64,000 nucleotides of DNA from Prevotella sp. (GTDB lineage Bacteria; Bacteroidota; Bacteroidia; Bacteroidales; Bacteroidaceae), in assembly GCA_017554385.1 (NCBI GenBank), contig JAFZIL010000030.1, forward strand, positions 61,771-125,770, given 5' to 3'. Position numbers and translations under genes: made by a program. Position 1 is the first letter of the stretch; every line of letters starts with the position of its first letter. This document shows positions 45,149 to 54,784 of the stretch, in pieces. The notes under the pieces were generated by a model. It made no database searches, had not been told where the DNA came from, and saw only the letters and a program-made list of their open reading frames with translations.

Positions 45149-46687
45149 TTACTTGAGCGCCTTGTTCAGCATGTAGTACATCTCATTGTTCTGCAGCTGC
45201 TGCTTGAACTCGTAGGTCTTTGTTTCCTTGTTGATCTTGACATACTCGATGCCAACCATCTCGGCGAAGTCCTCCCAGTACTCTTCGGTGATGTCGTAAG
45301 AGAAGGCACTGTGGTGAGTACCACCTGCGAGAATCCAAGCACCTGCGCCAATCTCGAACGTAGGCTGGGGCACCCAGAGGGCGCTGGCCACGGGCAGGTT
45401 AGGCATGGGCTTCGGCTCGATGCACTCCACCTCCTGAGAAATCAGGCGGAAGCGGTTGCCGAGGTCAACGACGGTAGCCTTGATACCACGACCCACCTTC
45501 GAGGTGAACACCAGACGGGCGGTCTGCTGCTTGCGGATACCGATGCCGAGGAAGTGAACTTCGAGTTTGGGCTTGTCGACAGCGATGAGCGGGCAAACCT
45601 CGAGCATGTGGCTCTGCAGACACGATGAGCGGTCGCCAGCAAAGTTGAGCGTGTAGTCCTCGAGGAATGAGCAGCCAGTGGGCATGCCCTGTTGGATGAC
45701 CCACAGTGTGCGATAGAGGCAGGCGGTCTTCCAGTCGCCCTCGGCACCGAAGCCGTAGCCCTCTTCCATGAGACGCTGCGAGGCAAGACCTGGAATCTGG
45801 TCGAAGCCGCAGAAGTTCGGATCGTCGATGTCGGCATCACCCAGGTCATCGAAGTTGGTGGTGAAGGCAGTAGCGCCCTCGTCCTTCAGCACGCGGCGCA
45901 GGGCAATCTCAGCCTTGGCAGCATTGTGTACCTTCTGCCAATAGACCTCTTCGCCACTCTCGTCGATCTTGATGGTGTAGAGCTTCTTGTACTCCTCAAC
46001 CAAAGCGTCGGCTTCGGCATCGGTCACCTTCTTGAAGTACTCCATCAGCGAGCTTACGGGATAGTAGTCAACGTGGTAGCCGAGACGCTGCTCGAACTCT
46101 ACACGGTCACCGTCGGTCACGGCCACGTTGTTCATGTTCATACCGAACATCAGACAGCGTACGTTGTGGGCATCGGCCACACCGGCAGCTACACGTGCCC
46201 AGATGGCAATCTTCTTCTGAGCCTCTTCGCTCTTCCAGTAGCCGCAGAGCACCTTGCGGGCAACACGCATGCGGGTGCAGATATGTCCGAACTCAATGTC
46301 ACCGTGGGCACTCTGGTTCAGGTTCATGAAGTCCATGTCCATCGTCTCCCAGGGAATCTCGGCGTTGTACTGCGTGTGGAAGTGGAGTAGGGGCTTCTGC
46401 AGGGCCTGCAGACCCTTAATCCACATCTTGGCGGGCGAGAAGGTGTGCATCCAGGTGATGATACCCACGCACTTGTCCTCGTTGTTGGCTGCCTTCATAA
46501 CGTCCTCTACCTCCTTCGAGCTGTTGGCCGTACCCTTATACACAATCTTGATGGGAATGATGCCACTGTTGTTCAGACCGTCGACCATCTCCTTTGAGTG
46601 TCCGTCAACTGCCACCACTGCGTCGCCACCGTACAGGAGCTGTGCACCAGTTACCCACCAAATCTCATAGTTCTCAAATGCTTTCAT
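45149..46687 (-). CDS. araA: L-arabinose isomerase
   Basis: A 512-residue enzyme converting L-arabinose to L-ribulose with Mn2+. Metal and catalytic residues fit E. coli AraA with an offset near ten: E316 (GAEGDWK), E343 (SFLEDYTL), H360 (QSHMLEVCP) and H459 in GGTHHSAFS. Other family blocks are TWMHTFSPAKMWI and NLNQSAHGDREFG-like NLNQSAHGD. Full length. Last gene of the operon galM-symporter-araR-araD-araA. Confidence 0.96.
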   Translation of the reverse strand: MKAFENYEIWWVTGAQLLYGGDAVVAVDGHSKEMVDGLNNSGIIPIKIVYKGTANSSKEVEDVMKAANNEDKCVGIITWMHTFSPAKMWIKGLQALQKPLLHFHTQYNAEIPWETMDMDFMNLNQSAHGDIEFGHICTRMRVARKVLCGYWKSEEAQKKIAIWARVAAGVADAHNVRCLMFGMNMNNVAVTDGDRVEFEQRLGYHVDYYPVSSLMEYFKKVTDAEADALVEEYKKLYTIKIDESGEEVYWQKVHNAAKAEIALRRVLKDEGATAFTTNFDDLGDADIDDPNFCGFDQIPGLASQRLMEEGYGFGAEGDWKTACLYRTLWVIQQGMPTGCSFLEDYTLNFAGDRSSCLQSHMLEVCPLIAVDKPKLEVHFLGIGIRKQQTARLVFTSKVGRGIKATVVDLGNRFRLISQEVECIEPKPMPNLPVASALWVPQPTFEIGAGAWILAGGTHHSAFSYDITEEYWEDFAEMVGIEYVKINKETKTYEFKQQLQNNEMYYMLNKALK

Positions 46688-46727
46688 TGTTTGTTAGTTT
46701 TTTAGTTAATTATGTTAATTAGTAATT

Positions 46728-47438
46728 TTAGTGCTTCTGTCCTTTCTGGCCGTAGTAAGCATTCGGGCCGTGTTTGCGGCTGTAGTGCTTCTCGATGAGC
46801 AGCGGGTTCATGGTCAGGTTGGGGTTCACGCTGAAGGCTACAAAAGCCATCTTGGCGCACTGCTCCATGACCTTGGCGTTGTAGACTGCATTGTCGGGCG
46901 AAGTACCCCACGAGAATGGGCCGTGGTTCTTCACCAGTACGGCAGGCGTGTGGTCGGGGTTGATCTTGCGGATGTTCAGTATCTCGTCGACAATCACATT
47001 ACCGGTCTCCAACTCATACTGGCCTTCCACTTCTTCCTTCGTCATATCGCGGGTGCAGGGGATGTCCTTGTAGAAGTAGTCGGCATGGGTGGTGCCGATG
47101 TTGGGGATGTCGCGACCTGCCTGTGCGAAGGCAGTGGCGTAGGTGCTGTGCGTATGAACCACGCCCTGGATGTTGGGGAACGCCTTATATAATATAAGAT
47201 GTGTAGGCGTGTCGCTCGATGGGTTCAGGTCGCCTTCGACCACCTTGCCGCTCTCGAGATCTACTACTACCATATCCTCGGCCTTCATGTCGTCATAGCT
47301 GACGCCTGACGGCTTGATGACCACGAGGCCTTTCTCACGGTCGATGCCAGAGACATTGCCCCAAGTAAAGATGACCAGTCCCTGTTTGACTAAGTCGAGG
47401 TTGGCCTTGAATACTTTCTGTTTGAGTTCTTCTAACAT
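46728..47438 (-). CDS. araD: L-ribulose-5-phosphate 4-epimerase
   Basis: A 236-residue class II aldolase/epimerase converting L-ribulose-5-phosphate to D-xylulose-5-phosphate. Start chosen at 47438 ([14 protein letters not shown]), four bases after araR; the longer frame to 47504 would overlap araR by 60 bases. Seen: [19 protein letters not shown], Zn-ligands in VVHTHSTYA and a third His in NHGPFSWG. Complete. Confidence 0.95.
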   Translation of the reverse strand: MLEELKQKVFKANLDLVKQGLVIFTWGNVSGIDREKGLVVIKPSGVSYDDMKAEDMVVVDLESGKVVEGDLNPSSDTPTHLILYKAFPNIQGVVHTHSTYATAFAQAGRDIPNIGTTHADYFYKDIPCTRDMTKEEVEGQYELETGNVIVDEILNIRKINPDHTPAVLVKNHGPFSWGTSPDNAVYNAKVMEQCAKMAFVAFSVNPNLTMNPLLIEKHYSRKHGPNAYYGQKGQKH

Positions 47439-47442
47439 AGTT

Positions 47443-48117
47443 TTAAAGTTTAAAGTTTGGGTCTTCGTTATATGCCTTCTTGTTGAAGCGGTAGAGGAAG
47501 GCACCGCGCTTGGAGCCTGTCTTGTCGATGAGCTCGGTCTTTTCGATGAAGTCCATGTCCTTGATGCGCTTTCGGAAGTTGCGCTTGTCGACCTCCTCGC
47601 CCAACACTGCCTCGTAGAGACGCTGCAGCTGGGTAAGCGTGAAGAGCTGTGGCAGCAGACGGAAGCTGATGGGCTCAGTCTTGATTTTCTGGCGCATGAT
47701 GCGGATAGCCTTGCTCACCATCTCGTTGTGGTCAGAGTAGAGCGCTGGCAACTGGTTGTAGTCCACCCACTCCACGTTGTGCTCCTTGCGCAGATTGTCG
47801 TCATAGTCTTTTACGTTAATCAGGGCATAATAGGCTATCGAGATGACACGCTCGCCTGGGTCGCGCTCCACGCTGCCGAAGGCACCTACCTGTCGCATGT
47901 AAAGATGACGCAGACCCGTCAGGTCGTAAAGGGTTCGCTCGGCTGCTTCGTCAATGCCCTCGTCGGCACCCACGAAGCCACCGTAGAGACTCCATTCACC
48001 ACGTCCTGGATCCATCTGGCGTCGGCCGATGAGTACCTTCAGCTTCGACTGATCGAAGCCGAAGATAATCACGTCGACCGATACCCAGACTTTGGAATGT
48101 TCGTTATAGTAGGTCAT
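47443..48117 (-). CDS. araR: Nudix-type arabinose regulator AraR
   Basis: A 224-residue regulator: residues about 10-140 are a Nudix domain ([21 protein letters not shown]), about 150-224 a winged helix ([27 protein letters not shown]). The Nudix box is degenerate: after GGFVGADE it reads [10 protein letters not shown] instead of the catalytic REUxEE, which fits a sensor rather than a hydrolase. It matches the Bacteroides AraR type, which senses arabinose and represses the ara operon. It lies inside the operon between the symporter and araD. Confidence 0.93.
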   Translation of the reverse strand: MTYYNEHSKVWVSVDVIIFGFDQSKLKVLIGRRQMDPGRGEWSLYGGFVGADEGIDEAAERTLYDLTGLRHLYMRQVGAFGSVERDPGERVISIAYYALINVKDYDDNLRKEHNVEWVDYNQLPALYSDHNEMVSKAIRIMRQKIKTEPISFRLLPQLFTLTQLQRLYEAVLGEEVDKRNFRKRIKDMDFIEKTELIDKTGSKRGAFLYRFNKKAYNEDPNFKL

Positions 48118-48126
48118 TGTCTGCTC

Positions 48127-49896
48127 TTAGAAGAAGTACCAGTAGAAGCAGCCGCAGAGGGCGAGAACACCGAGGGTACCCACAATGTCCCAGATGTCCC
48201 AGCTTTGGGCAATCTGTTTACGATAATCGGCAGTAAAGGTGATGGCATCCTTCTGCTCGGCTGTGGGAGCGGGTGTGAAGAAGCTCACAACTACCATCAG
48301 CAGCACGATGAACACGAGCAGCCAGCACTCGAAGATGAGCCAGTTTGTCTGCCAGAACCATGCGGTATTTGCCCAGAAGGCACCGTCCATCTGAGCAGAA
48401 CCCGTATCGGTGATAACGTTGGTCACCAGACGCAGCATACCGATGAGGAAACCGCCAATGAGACCCCATTCACCAGCCTTCGGCGTAATCTTCTTAGAGA
48501 GAATACCCAGTGTGAAGACGGCCACCATGGCCGGAGCCAACAGCGACTGGATGCCCTGCAGGTAGCTGTAGAGGTTGCCCATACCCATCATGACGGGAAG
48601 CCAGAGCAATCCCAGGACGACGACGACGACAGTTGCGATACGGCCAACGAGCACGTAGTGGGCCTCGCTCATGCCCTTCTTCATGGGCTTGTAGAAGTCC
48701 TCGGTGAACAGCGTTGCGCAGCTGTTGAAGAAAGCGGCCAGCGACGTAACCAGGGCGCAGATGAAGCCGATGGTCACGAAGCCTTTGACACCGGCAGGCA
48801 GGATGCTCTTCACCATCATGGCGAAGGCACCATCGGTGTCGTGCTGGTTGGCAATATCCATCTGGATGCCGAAATCACCATAGCCACCATTGGCCAGGGC
48901 CATAGCCACCATACCAGGGATCAGGAACATGAATACGGGGAGCAGCTTGAAGTAGCCGGCAGCGATGGTGCCGCGACGGGCACGCTTCATCACCTCCACA
49001 TTGCTCTCACCCTTCTGCTGACCAAGCACACGCTGAACGATGTGCTGGTCGGTGCACCAGTACCAGAAACCGATGATCGAGGCGCCAATGAACACCACGA
49101 AACCAGGATACTCGTGATAGAGCGGATCGGGAGCCCCCGATTCGTTGATGTCGGCCCAGTGGAACATGTGGGTGGTTCCGTAGCCGTCGTGAAGGGTGCT
49201 ACAGAAGGCCATCATATTCTCCCAGCCCTGAACGATACTGCCGCCGCCGAGCGTAGACAGACCGAGGAAAAGCACAGCGAAGGCACCTATAATAAGAATA
49301 GGTGTCTGGATGCTCGACATGGTCATCACGCCCTTCATACCACCGATGACGGTGAAGATGGCTGTGACGGCGATAAGGCCGAGGGCACCCCACCAGAAGG
49401 GCAGGCCGATGAGATACTCAAAGAAGATACCACCCGTGAAGGCTGTCACACTGACCTTAGTCAGGATATAGGCGATAAGGGTGATGATCGAGAGCCACGA
49501 ACCCGTGCGCTGTGTGTAGCGGAACTTCAGGAAGTCGGGCATGGTGATGATCTTGCCCATCTTGTTGTTGAGCAGCTGATAGAAGGGAACGAACAGCCAG
49601 CCGAGGATCAGGATCATCCAGCCCTGCATCTCCCAGTGGGCCATACCCACACCGTCCTTGGCACCCGTACCGGCCAAGCCCACGAGGTGCTCAGAACCGA
49701 TGTTGGCGGCAAAGATAGCCATACCGATTACATACCAGGGCTCGCCCTTGCCGAACAGATAGTCCTGCGAGTCGGCTCCCTTCATTTTCTCCTTGTCCTT
49801 CTTGATGGCACGATAAACATACCAGATGACACCCAGGATGCCAACACAAAGTACGAGCCAGTCAAGCCAAATAAATTCTCTTGCGTTCCAATTCAT
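48127..49896 (-). CDS. Sodium/solute symporter for arabinose
   Basis: A 589-residue SSF-family transporter with about 14 hydrophobic segments. Family motifs: FAANIGSEHLVGLAG near residue 62, and FFNSCATLFTEDFYKP, the SSF signature near residue 395. It takes up a sugar with Na+. The position between galM and araR assigns L-arabinose as likely substrate; other pentoses or galactose are possible. The stop is nine bases from araR. Confidence 0.92.
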   Translation of the reverse strand: MNWNAREFIWLDWLVLCVGILGVIWYVYRAIKKDKEKMKGADSQDYLFGKGEPWYVIGMAIFAANIGSEHLVGLAGTGAKDGVGMAHWEMQGWMILILGWLFVPFYQLLNNKMGKIITMPDFLKFRYTQRTGSWLSIITLIAYILTKVSVTAFTGGIFFEYLIGLPFWWGALGLIAVTAIFTVIGGMKGVMTMSSIQTPILIIGAFAVLFLGLSTLGGGSIVQGWENMMAFCSTLHDGYGTTHMFHWADINESGAPDPLYHEYPGFVVFIGASIIGFWYWCTDQHIVQRVLGQQKGESNVEVMKRARRGTIAAGYFKLLPVFMFLIPGMVAMALANGGYGDFGIQMDIANQHDTDGAFAMMVKSILPAGVKGFVTIGFICALVTSLAAFFNSCATLFTEDFYKPMKKGMSEAHYVLVGRIATVVVVVLGLLWLPVMMGMGNLYSYLQGIQSLLAPAMVAVFTLGILSKKITPKAGEWGLIGGFLIGMLRLVTNVITDTGSAQMDGAFWANTAWFWQTNWLIFECWLLVFIVLLMVVVSFFTPAPTAEQKDAITFTADYRKQIAQSWDIWDIVGTLGVLALCGCFYWYFF

Positions 49897-49962
49897 AATG
49901 ATATTTACAATTTAACAATTTACTATTTACAATTTATTTGATGATTTTGCTATTTTTCCATT

Positions 49963-51153
49963 TTACTTAATAGAGAACTTGTAGGCAGCATGGCTATAGT
50001 AAGGCTTCTCGGGAGTCACCACGGGACTTGCCCACTCGGGATGGTTGGGGCTGTCAGGATACTTCTGGCTCTCGAGGCAGACGCTCACATGCTGAGGATA
50101 TTTCTTGCCAAGCTTGCGGACGATGTTCTCCTCGCCGCCTACACCCTGGAAGTTGCCACTGTAGACCTGTACACCAGGCTCGTTGGTGAACATCTCCATG
50201 AAGATGCCACTCTTGGGACTGTAGAGCGAAGCACAAACCTGCGTGTCGTCGCCAGCAGTGTTCAGACACCAGTTGTGGTCGTAGCCATGTGCATTCTTTG
50301 TCTGGTAGTACTCTGACTTGATGCTGTCACCTACAGCGTGCGGGGTACGGAAGTCCATTGGAGTGCCTTCAACAGGGAGAATCTTACCCGTAGGCATATA
50401 GCTGAAGTCTGCCTCAGTGAAGTTGTCGGCATTCACATAGAGCTCCTGATCGTAGGCTGCGTTCTCCAGATCACCGCTCAGATTATAGTAGTTGTGGTTC
50501 GTCTGATTGATAATGGTGGGTTTGTCGGTAGTTGCCTCCCAAACGATGTCGAGCACGTTGTCGGCAGTCACCTTGTAGGTGGTCGTAGCCACGACGTTGC
50601 CGGGGAATCCGTTCTCACCGTCGGCAGCGGTAATCTGCAGCTTGATGAGCGAGTCGTTCACCTCAATGACGTCATACACCTTGTTCATCCAACCCGTAGC
50701 ACCACCGCCATGCAGACAGTGAATACGCGTGTCGCCAGGATGGGGATCATTCTGGCGCAACTGATACTCCACGCCGTCGAGCGTAAACTTGCCGTCACAG
50801 ATACGGTTGGCATAACGGCCTACGCTTGAACCATAGTCGGTGGGCGAGTTCAGCGTATCGGCATACTGGGCAATGTTGTCAAAACCCAGTACGACGTCAG
50901 TCGGCTTGCCGTCCCTGTCGGGTACTACAAGACTGACCACACGGCCACCGTAGTTGGTGATACACACCTCCATGCCGTTGGCATTCTTAAGCGTGTAAAG
51001 CTTTACGGGCTTCTCCTGTAGGGTAGTGTCAAACTTGGCTGGGTCGAGACCCGAGACCGTCAGATTTTCTTCTGCTTTCTGGCCGCCGGCACATGCCGTC
51101 ATCATCAGTGCGAGCGCACCGAGACCCATGAAAGATGCTTTGAGTGTTTTCAT
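49963..51153 (-). CDS. galM: Aldose 1-epimerase (mutarotase), lipoprotein
   Basis: A 396-residue exported lipoprotein: lipobox MMTAC with C21. Mutarotase fold with catalytic H220 in INQTNHNYYNL and E361 in VCLESQKYPDSPN; supporting GRYANRI and LHGG motifs. It interconverts anomers of hexoses or pentoses before uptake; the lipid anchor puts it on the periplasmic side. First gene of the ara operon, preceded by the promoter at 51206-51237. Confidence 0.94.
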   Translation of the reverse strand: MKTLKASFMGLGALALMMTACAGGQKAEENLTVSGLDPAKFDTTLQEKPVKLYTLKNANGMEVCITNYGGRVVSLVVPDRDGKPTDVVLGFDNIAQYADTLNSPTDYGSSVGRYANRICDGKFTLDGVEYQLRQNDPHPGDTRIHCLHGGGATGWMNKVYDVIEVNDSLIKLQITAADGENGFPGNVVATTTYKVTADNVLDIVWEATTDKPTIINQTNHNYYNLSGDLENAAYDQELYVNADNFTEADFSYMPTGKILPVEGTPMDFRTPHAVGDSIKSEYYQTKNAHGYDHNWCLNTAGDDTQVCASLYSPKSGIFMEMFTNEPGVQVYSGNFQGVGGEENIVRKLGKKYPQHVSVCLESQKYPDSPNHPEWASPVVTPEKPYYSHAAYKFSIK

Positions 51154-51202
51154 TGTTGTTGTTGTTTGATAATTGGTTTTTTGTTGTTGTTTTAGATTTT
51201 GG

Positions 51203-51237
51203 GTGTAAAGTTACACATTATTTCTGATACCACCAAA
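51203..51237 (-). promoter_or_regulatory. Ara operon promoter with palindromic operator candidate
   Basis: Minus strand TTTG, 20 bases, TAACTTTA. Over the -7 box lies the perfect palindrome GTGTAA-AG-TTACAC (51203-51216), well placed to be an AraR site. I could not confirm it against a known AraR motif. Confidence 0.6.
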
Positions 51238-51329
51238 TATATTGGCATATTTTTTTTCTTTAGGTGAAATAGTTGGCAGTTTCAGATTATTTGTTTACTT
51301 TTGCAGGGCAATACTACAATGGTTTGGAC

Positions 51330-52034
51330 ATGAAACAATACAGGGATCTTTTTATCGACTTCGACGATACGCTTTATGATACGCATGGCAATGCACAAAT
51401 AGCTCTGAACGAGATATTTGAGTTTTTTAGACTATACCGTTACTTTGAGCGTCCTCAAGTGTTCTTCGATGATTATTGGCTTACTAACATTGACCTATGG
51501 ACTAAGTATTCAAAGGGGGAAATAACGCGTGACTATCTTATAGTAGAGCGTTTTCGTCATCCACTCAGTCAAGGAAACGGGTTAAACCCCACTGTTGAGT
51601 TTTGCTTAGAGGTAGGCGATAAGTTTCTTGATTATTGTTCGAATAAGCCTGGAGTGGTAGAAGGTGCCCATGAACTGATGGATTATCTGCGAGGCAAAGG
51701 TTACCGCATGCACATGTGCAGCAACGGTTTTCATGAAGTGCAATACAAGAAGCTTGCAGCCTGCGGTCTGCGCGACTATTTTGATACGGTCGTTCTGAGT
51801 GAGGATGCGGGTGTCAACAAACCGGCTCTCGCATACTTTGACTATGCCTTCCGGGTAACGAACGCCTGCAAGGATGCCACTATTATGATTGGAGATAATT
51901 TCTCGACTGATATCATGGGGGCGAAGAATGCAGGACTGGATACCATATTCTTCAATCGTTATCCCGGCTATCCGGCTCCAGAACCAGCTACTTTTGTGGT
52001 GACTTCGCTGAAAGAAGTGATGACTATCCTGTGA
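51330..52034 (+). CDS. YjjG-family HAD pyrimidine 5'-nucleotidase
   Basis: A 234-residue HAD phosphatase starting at the ATG at 51330, since TACTTTTG at about 51296 places transcription start behind the earlier ATG at 51273. Motif I DLFIDFDDTLYD, motif II CSNG (MHMCSNGFHEVQ), motif III lysine in VNKPALAYFD and motif IV MIGDNFSTDIMGA are all intact. The YjjG group removes noncanonical pyrimidine nucleotides (house-cleaning) and is specific for nucleoside monophosphates. Confidence 0.9.
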   Translation: MKQYRDLFIDFDDTLYDTHGNAQIALNEIFEFFRLYRYFERPQVFFDDYWLTNIDLWTKYSKGEITRDYLIVERFRHPLSQGNGLNPTVEFCLEVGDKFLDYCSNKPGVVEGAHELMDYLRGKGYRMHMCSNGFHEVQYKKLAACGLRDYFDTVVLSEDAGVNKPALAYFDYAFRVTNACKDATIMIGDNFSTDIMGAKNAGLDTIFFNRYPGYPAPEPATFVVTSLKEVMTIL

Positions 52035-52045
52035 TGTCATAATAA

Positions 52046-52078
52046 AAAGGACATCGTAGAGAAATAACGATGTCCTTT
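52046..52078. terminator. Bidirectional terminator
   Basis: AAAGGACATCGT pairs with ACGATGTCCTTT around a nine-base loop, with A and T runs on the two sides; lies between the convergent nucleotidase and trxB genes. Confidence 0.88.
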
Positions 52079-52104
52079 CTATATACTATAAAATGTTGTT
52101 GTGA

Positions 52105-53037
52105 CTACTTGTTTAGCAGATATCGTTCTGCCTCGATAGCTGCCTGACAGCCCGTTCCTGCGGCACTGATGGCTTGGCGATACGTAGGATCGGCACAGTC
52201 TCCTGCTACGAAGATGCCCGGCTTTTGGGTGCGTGGCGTACCGTTAATCTTCTTCAGATAGCCTGTCTCGTCGGTTTCGAGCCATTCCTTGAATACATCA
52301 GTGTTTGGTTTGTGGCCTATGGCCAGGAAGAAACCGTCAATCTGGATGTCGACAAGTTCCTCGTCCGGCTCTCCTTTGCGTTTGACGAGATGTGCCCCTT
52401 CCACGCCGTCTTCACCGAAAAGTCCCAGTGTGTTGTGCTCGAAGAGAATTTCTATGTTCTCACGTTCCATCACACGCTGCTGCATCACCTTGGAAGCACG
52501 AAGGAAAGGCTTGCGCACAATCATGTACACTTTCTTAGCCAATCCGCTCAGGTAGAGTGCGTCCTCGCATGCCGTATCTCCGCCACCAACCACGGCAACG
52601 GTCTTCTTGCGATAGAAGAAACCGTCGCACGTTGCACATGCCGATACGCCCAGGCCATTGTATTTGCGCTCATCGTCGAGACCGAGGTACTTGGCCGATG
52701 CGCCAGTAGCAATAATCACTGTGTCGGCTTGAAGTTCGTGGCCGCTATCGTCGATACAGAGGTAGGGTGGGGCAGAGAAGTCCACCTTGACAATTTCTCC
52801 CTCGCGAATGTCGGTGCCAAAACGTTCAGCTTGCTCGCGCAGGTCCATCATCATCTGGTTCCCATCTACACCTTGCGGGTAACCAGGGAAATTCTCGACC
52901 TCTGTGGTTTGTGTCAACTGCCCTCCAGGTTGTAGTCCGCAATATTCAACGGGCTGCAGGTTTGCCCTCGATGCGTAGATGGCAGCCGTATAACCTGCCG
53001 GTCCGCTACCTATAATCAAACATTTTACGCGTTCCAT
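52105..53037 (-). CDS. trxB: Thioredoxin reductase
   Basis: A 310-residue FAD/NADPH disulphide reductase. GSGPAGYTAA at 11-20 binds FAD, the redox pair is C134-ATC-137 in SACATCDGF, VVGGGDTACE binds NADPH, and GIFVAGDCAD near the end completes the FAD site. Standard length. It starts two bases after the stop of the glutathione peroxidase gene, so both are transcribed together as a thiol-based oxidative-stress unit. Confidence 0.96.
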   Translation of the reverse strand: MERVKCLIIGSGPAGYTAAIYASRANLQPVEYCGLQPGGQLTQTTEVENFPGYPQGVDGNQMMMDLREQAERFGTDIREGEIVKVDFSAPPYLCIDDSGHELQADTVIIATGASAKYLGLDDERKYNGLGVSACATCDGFFYRKKTVAVVGGGDTACEDALYLSGLAKKVYMIVRKPFLRASKVMQQRVMERENIEILFEHNTLGLFGEDGVEGAHLVKRKGEPDEELVDIQIDGFFLAIGHKPNTDVFKEWLETDETGYLKKINGTPRTQKPGIFVAGDCADPTYRQAISAAGTGCQAAIEAERYLLNK

Positions 53038-53039
53038 TG

Positions 53040-53591
53040 CTACTTTAGCAGCTCTTCAATCTTAGCTGAAATAATTTCGATCTTTTCTGTAGGCTCGAAG
53101 CGGGCAACGACCATGCCGCGCTTGTCAATAAGGAACTTGGTGAAATTCCATTTGATGTCGTTTTTCTCCTTGTAGTCAGGGTCTTCCTTGGAGAGCATGT
53201 CGTCGAGGATGTGAGCAATAGGATGTTCCATATCCCATCCGGCAAAGCCTTTCTGTTCCTGAAGGAACTTGAAAAGAGGTTCGGCATCATCGCCGTTGAC
53301 CTTCACTTTCTTGAAACGGGGAAACTCTGTGCCAAAGTTCAACTTGCAGAACTCGTGAATGGACTCGTCGGTGCCGGGAGCCTGCTGACCGAACTGGTTG
53401 CAGGGGAAGTCAAGAACGACAAACCCTTGTGAGTGATACTTCTCATAGAGCTTCTCCAGTTCATCGTACTGTGGCGTGAAGCCGCACTTCGTGGCTGTGT
53501 TTACAATGAGTAGCACTTCGTTGGCATACTCTTTCAGCGACACATCCTTTCCCTTTCTGTCCTTGACAGAGAAATCATAAACAGTCTTCAT
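53040..53591 (-). CDS. Glutathione peroxidase family thiol peroxidase
   Basis: A 183-residue cytoplasmic peroxidase: catalytic Cys in NTATKCGFTPQ (C36), Gln in FPCNQFG and Trp in KWNFTKFL form the usual tetrad with Asn. In bacteria lacking glutathione such enzymes use thioredoxin; the neighbouring trxB supports that. Promoter at 53635-53666 sits inside a hairpin. Confidence 0.94.
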   Translation of the reverse strand: MKTVYDFSVKDRKGKDVSLKEYANEVLLIVNTATKCGFTPQYDELEKLYEKYHSQGFVVLDFPCNQFGQQAPGTDESIHEFCKLNFGTEFPRFKKVKVNGDDAEPLFKFLQEQKGFAGWDMEHPIAHILDDMLSKEDPDYKEKNDIKWNFTKFLIDKRGMVVARFEPTEKIEIISAKIEELLK

Positions 53592-53634
53592 TGTTTTTGT
53601 TTAATGGTTATATTGTGTATACAATTATCTGTCA

Positions 53635-53687
53635 CAAAAATACGACATTTCTTTCTTTCCACCAAATGAAAGAGAGAAATGTCGCAT
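53635..53687 (-). promoter_or_regulatory. gpx-trxB promoter embedded in an inverted repeat
   Basis: Minus strand TTTG, 20 bases, TATTTTTG. A 17-bp stem with one mismatch pairs 53643-53659 with 53668-53684 across the promoter spacer, so the same DNA can act as the terminator of the upstream nuclease gene or as an operator. Confidence 0.6.
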
Positions 53688-53745
53688 ATTTTTTTGTTTT
53701 TTTTTATTTTTTCGTTTTTGTCATTATTTTATTTTTTCATTCTTT

Positions 53746-54678
53746 CTATACTCCCCACGCTCGTTTCACATTTTCTATGGCTAATGTTTCTACGTGCTCC
53801 TCTGTGTCGTCGGGCAGGTTGCAGAAGAAATCGATGCCTGTGAGTTTTTCCAATTCACGAATGTTCATGGCGAATGAGCCCAGTGATTCTTTGCCATGGT
53901 CGAGGTTGTCGTGTTCAATCCAGAAGCCAATGGCCCGGTAGCCGGTTTTTGTCTTTCCAAGTAATGCAACGAAGAAATACTTGGGTACACGTAGTTCATT
54001 CCTGATTTTGGAAAGGAGCTGATGGTCTTCGATGGTGCCTCCCTTTACGACGTAAAGCGTGTCGAAGGTAGCATTTCCTGCCCATGTGCGTACCTGATTT
54101 TCCAGTCGCAGCCAGGGGCTGTCATAGTCTTTCCCGGCGTTGAACATCGAATACTGAGGTTGCATGTTGGTCAGATAGAAGGTCTGCTTATTGGCTTCGG
54201 CAGAATATAGTCTGTCTGCTGAGGGACAGATATGTCCATGGCTGAAACCGCTGCTCCAGTAGTAGTCACCGTCGGTGTAATAAGCCGATGGCAGTTCCGG
54301 ATCGAATGGGTATGGGTCAGTCTTTGAATAGTAGCGCGACGTGTTTTTCTTGAGCGTGCTCGAGTTCATTTGGTAGCACGACCATCGCTGCGCTTTCTTC
54401 TTGGTGTCCCATTCCACGGAGTAGTTGATGCCATATAGATCATTGGTGGTATGGATAATTACAAGACTGCTGTCGGCTCCTTTTGTCTTAGGAAACTCAA
54501 GGCGTGCCAGAGCAGGCTCTTTGCTCGTATCATTACGATTCTGGTTGTTGGGTATCGAGCTTTCTCCCCATGGGGTGTCGTCGTCAGTATCGCTGCACGA
54601 TACTACACATGCTGCCAACGCGCTGAGCAGTAGTAAGGGAATCAGATGGCGTGAACGCCGGGTGGGAATTGTCTTCAT
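53746..54678 (-). CDS. Lipoprotein DNA/RNA non-specific endonuclease
   Basis: A 310-residue exported nuclease of the NUC1/beta-beta-alpha-metal family. N-terminal signal with lipobox VVSC (C28), then an acidic linker. The catalytic block is GFSHGHICPSADR with H147/H149 replacing the more common DRGH; metal-site Asn is N171 in TNMQPQ. It probably degrades extracellular nucleic acids. Downstream of the L31 gene on the same strand. Confidence 0.88.
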   Translation of the reverse strand: MKTIPTRRSRHLIPLLLLSALAACVVSCSDTDDDTPWGESSIPNNQNRNDTSKEPALARLEFPKTKGADSSLVIIHTTNDLYGINYSVEWDTKKKAQRWSCYQMNSSTLKKNTSRYYSKTDPYPFDPELPSAYYTDGDYYWSSGFSHGHICPSADRLYSAEANKQTFYLTNMQPQYSMFNAGKDYDSPWLRLENQVRTWAGNATFDTLYVVKGGTIEDHQLLSKIRNELRVPKYFFVALLGKTKTGYRAIGFWIEHDNLDHGKESLGSFAMNIRELEKLTGIDFFCNLPDDTEEHVETLAIENVKRAWGV

Positions 54679-54706
54679 TGTCTTAGTTGTTGGCTTGTTT
54701 GAAGTG

Positions 54707-54753
54707 AAAAAGGTGCGCCCAGGGCATATGCAACTACCATGGACACACCTTTT
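54707..54753 (-). terminator. Terminator after the L31 gene
   Basis: AAAAGGTGTGTCC-like and GGGCGCACCTTTTT arms with a T run on the minus strand. Confidence 0.65.
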
Positions 54754-54784
54754 GATAACTTAAAGGTGAAATAGAAAGTGTATC

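Noticed and set aside
47314-49941. 875-residue plus-strand frame, His/Glu rich
   Set aside because: Antisense shadow of araR and the symporter gene, whose protein motifs are unmistakable.
53746-54678. Inactive nuclease because DRGH reads SHGH
   Set aside because: The catalytic His and metal Asn are present and related lipoproteins show variation at the first two positions.
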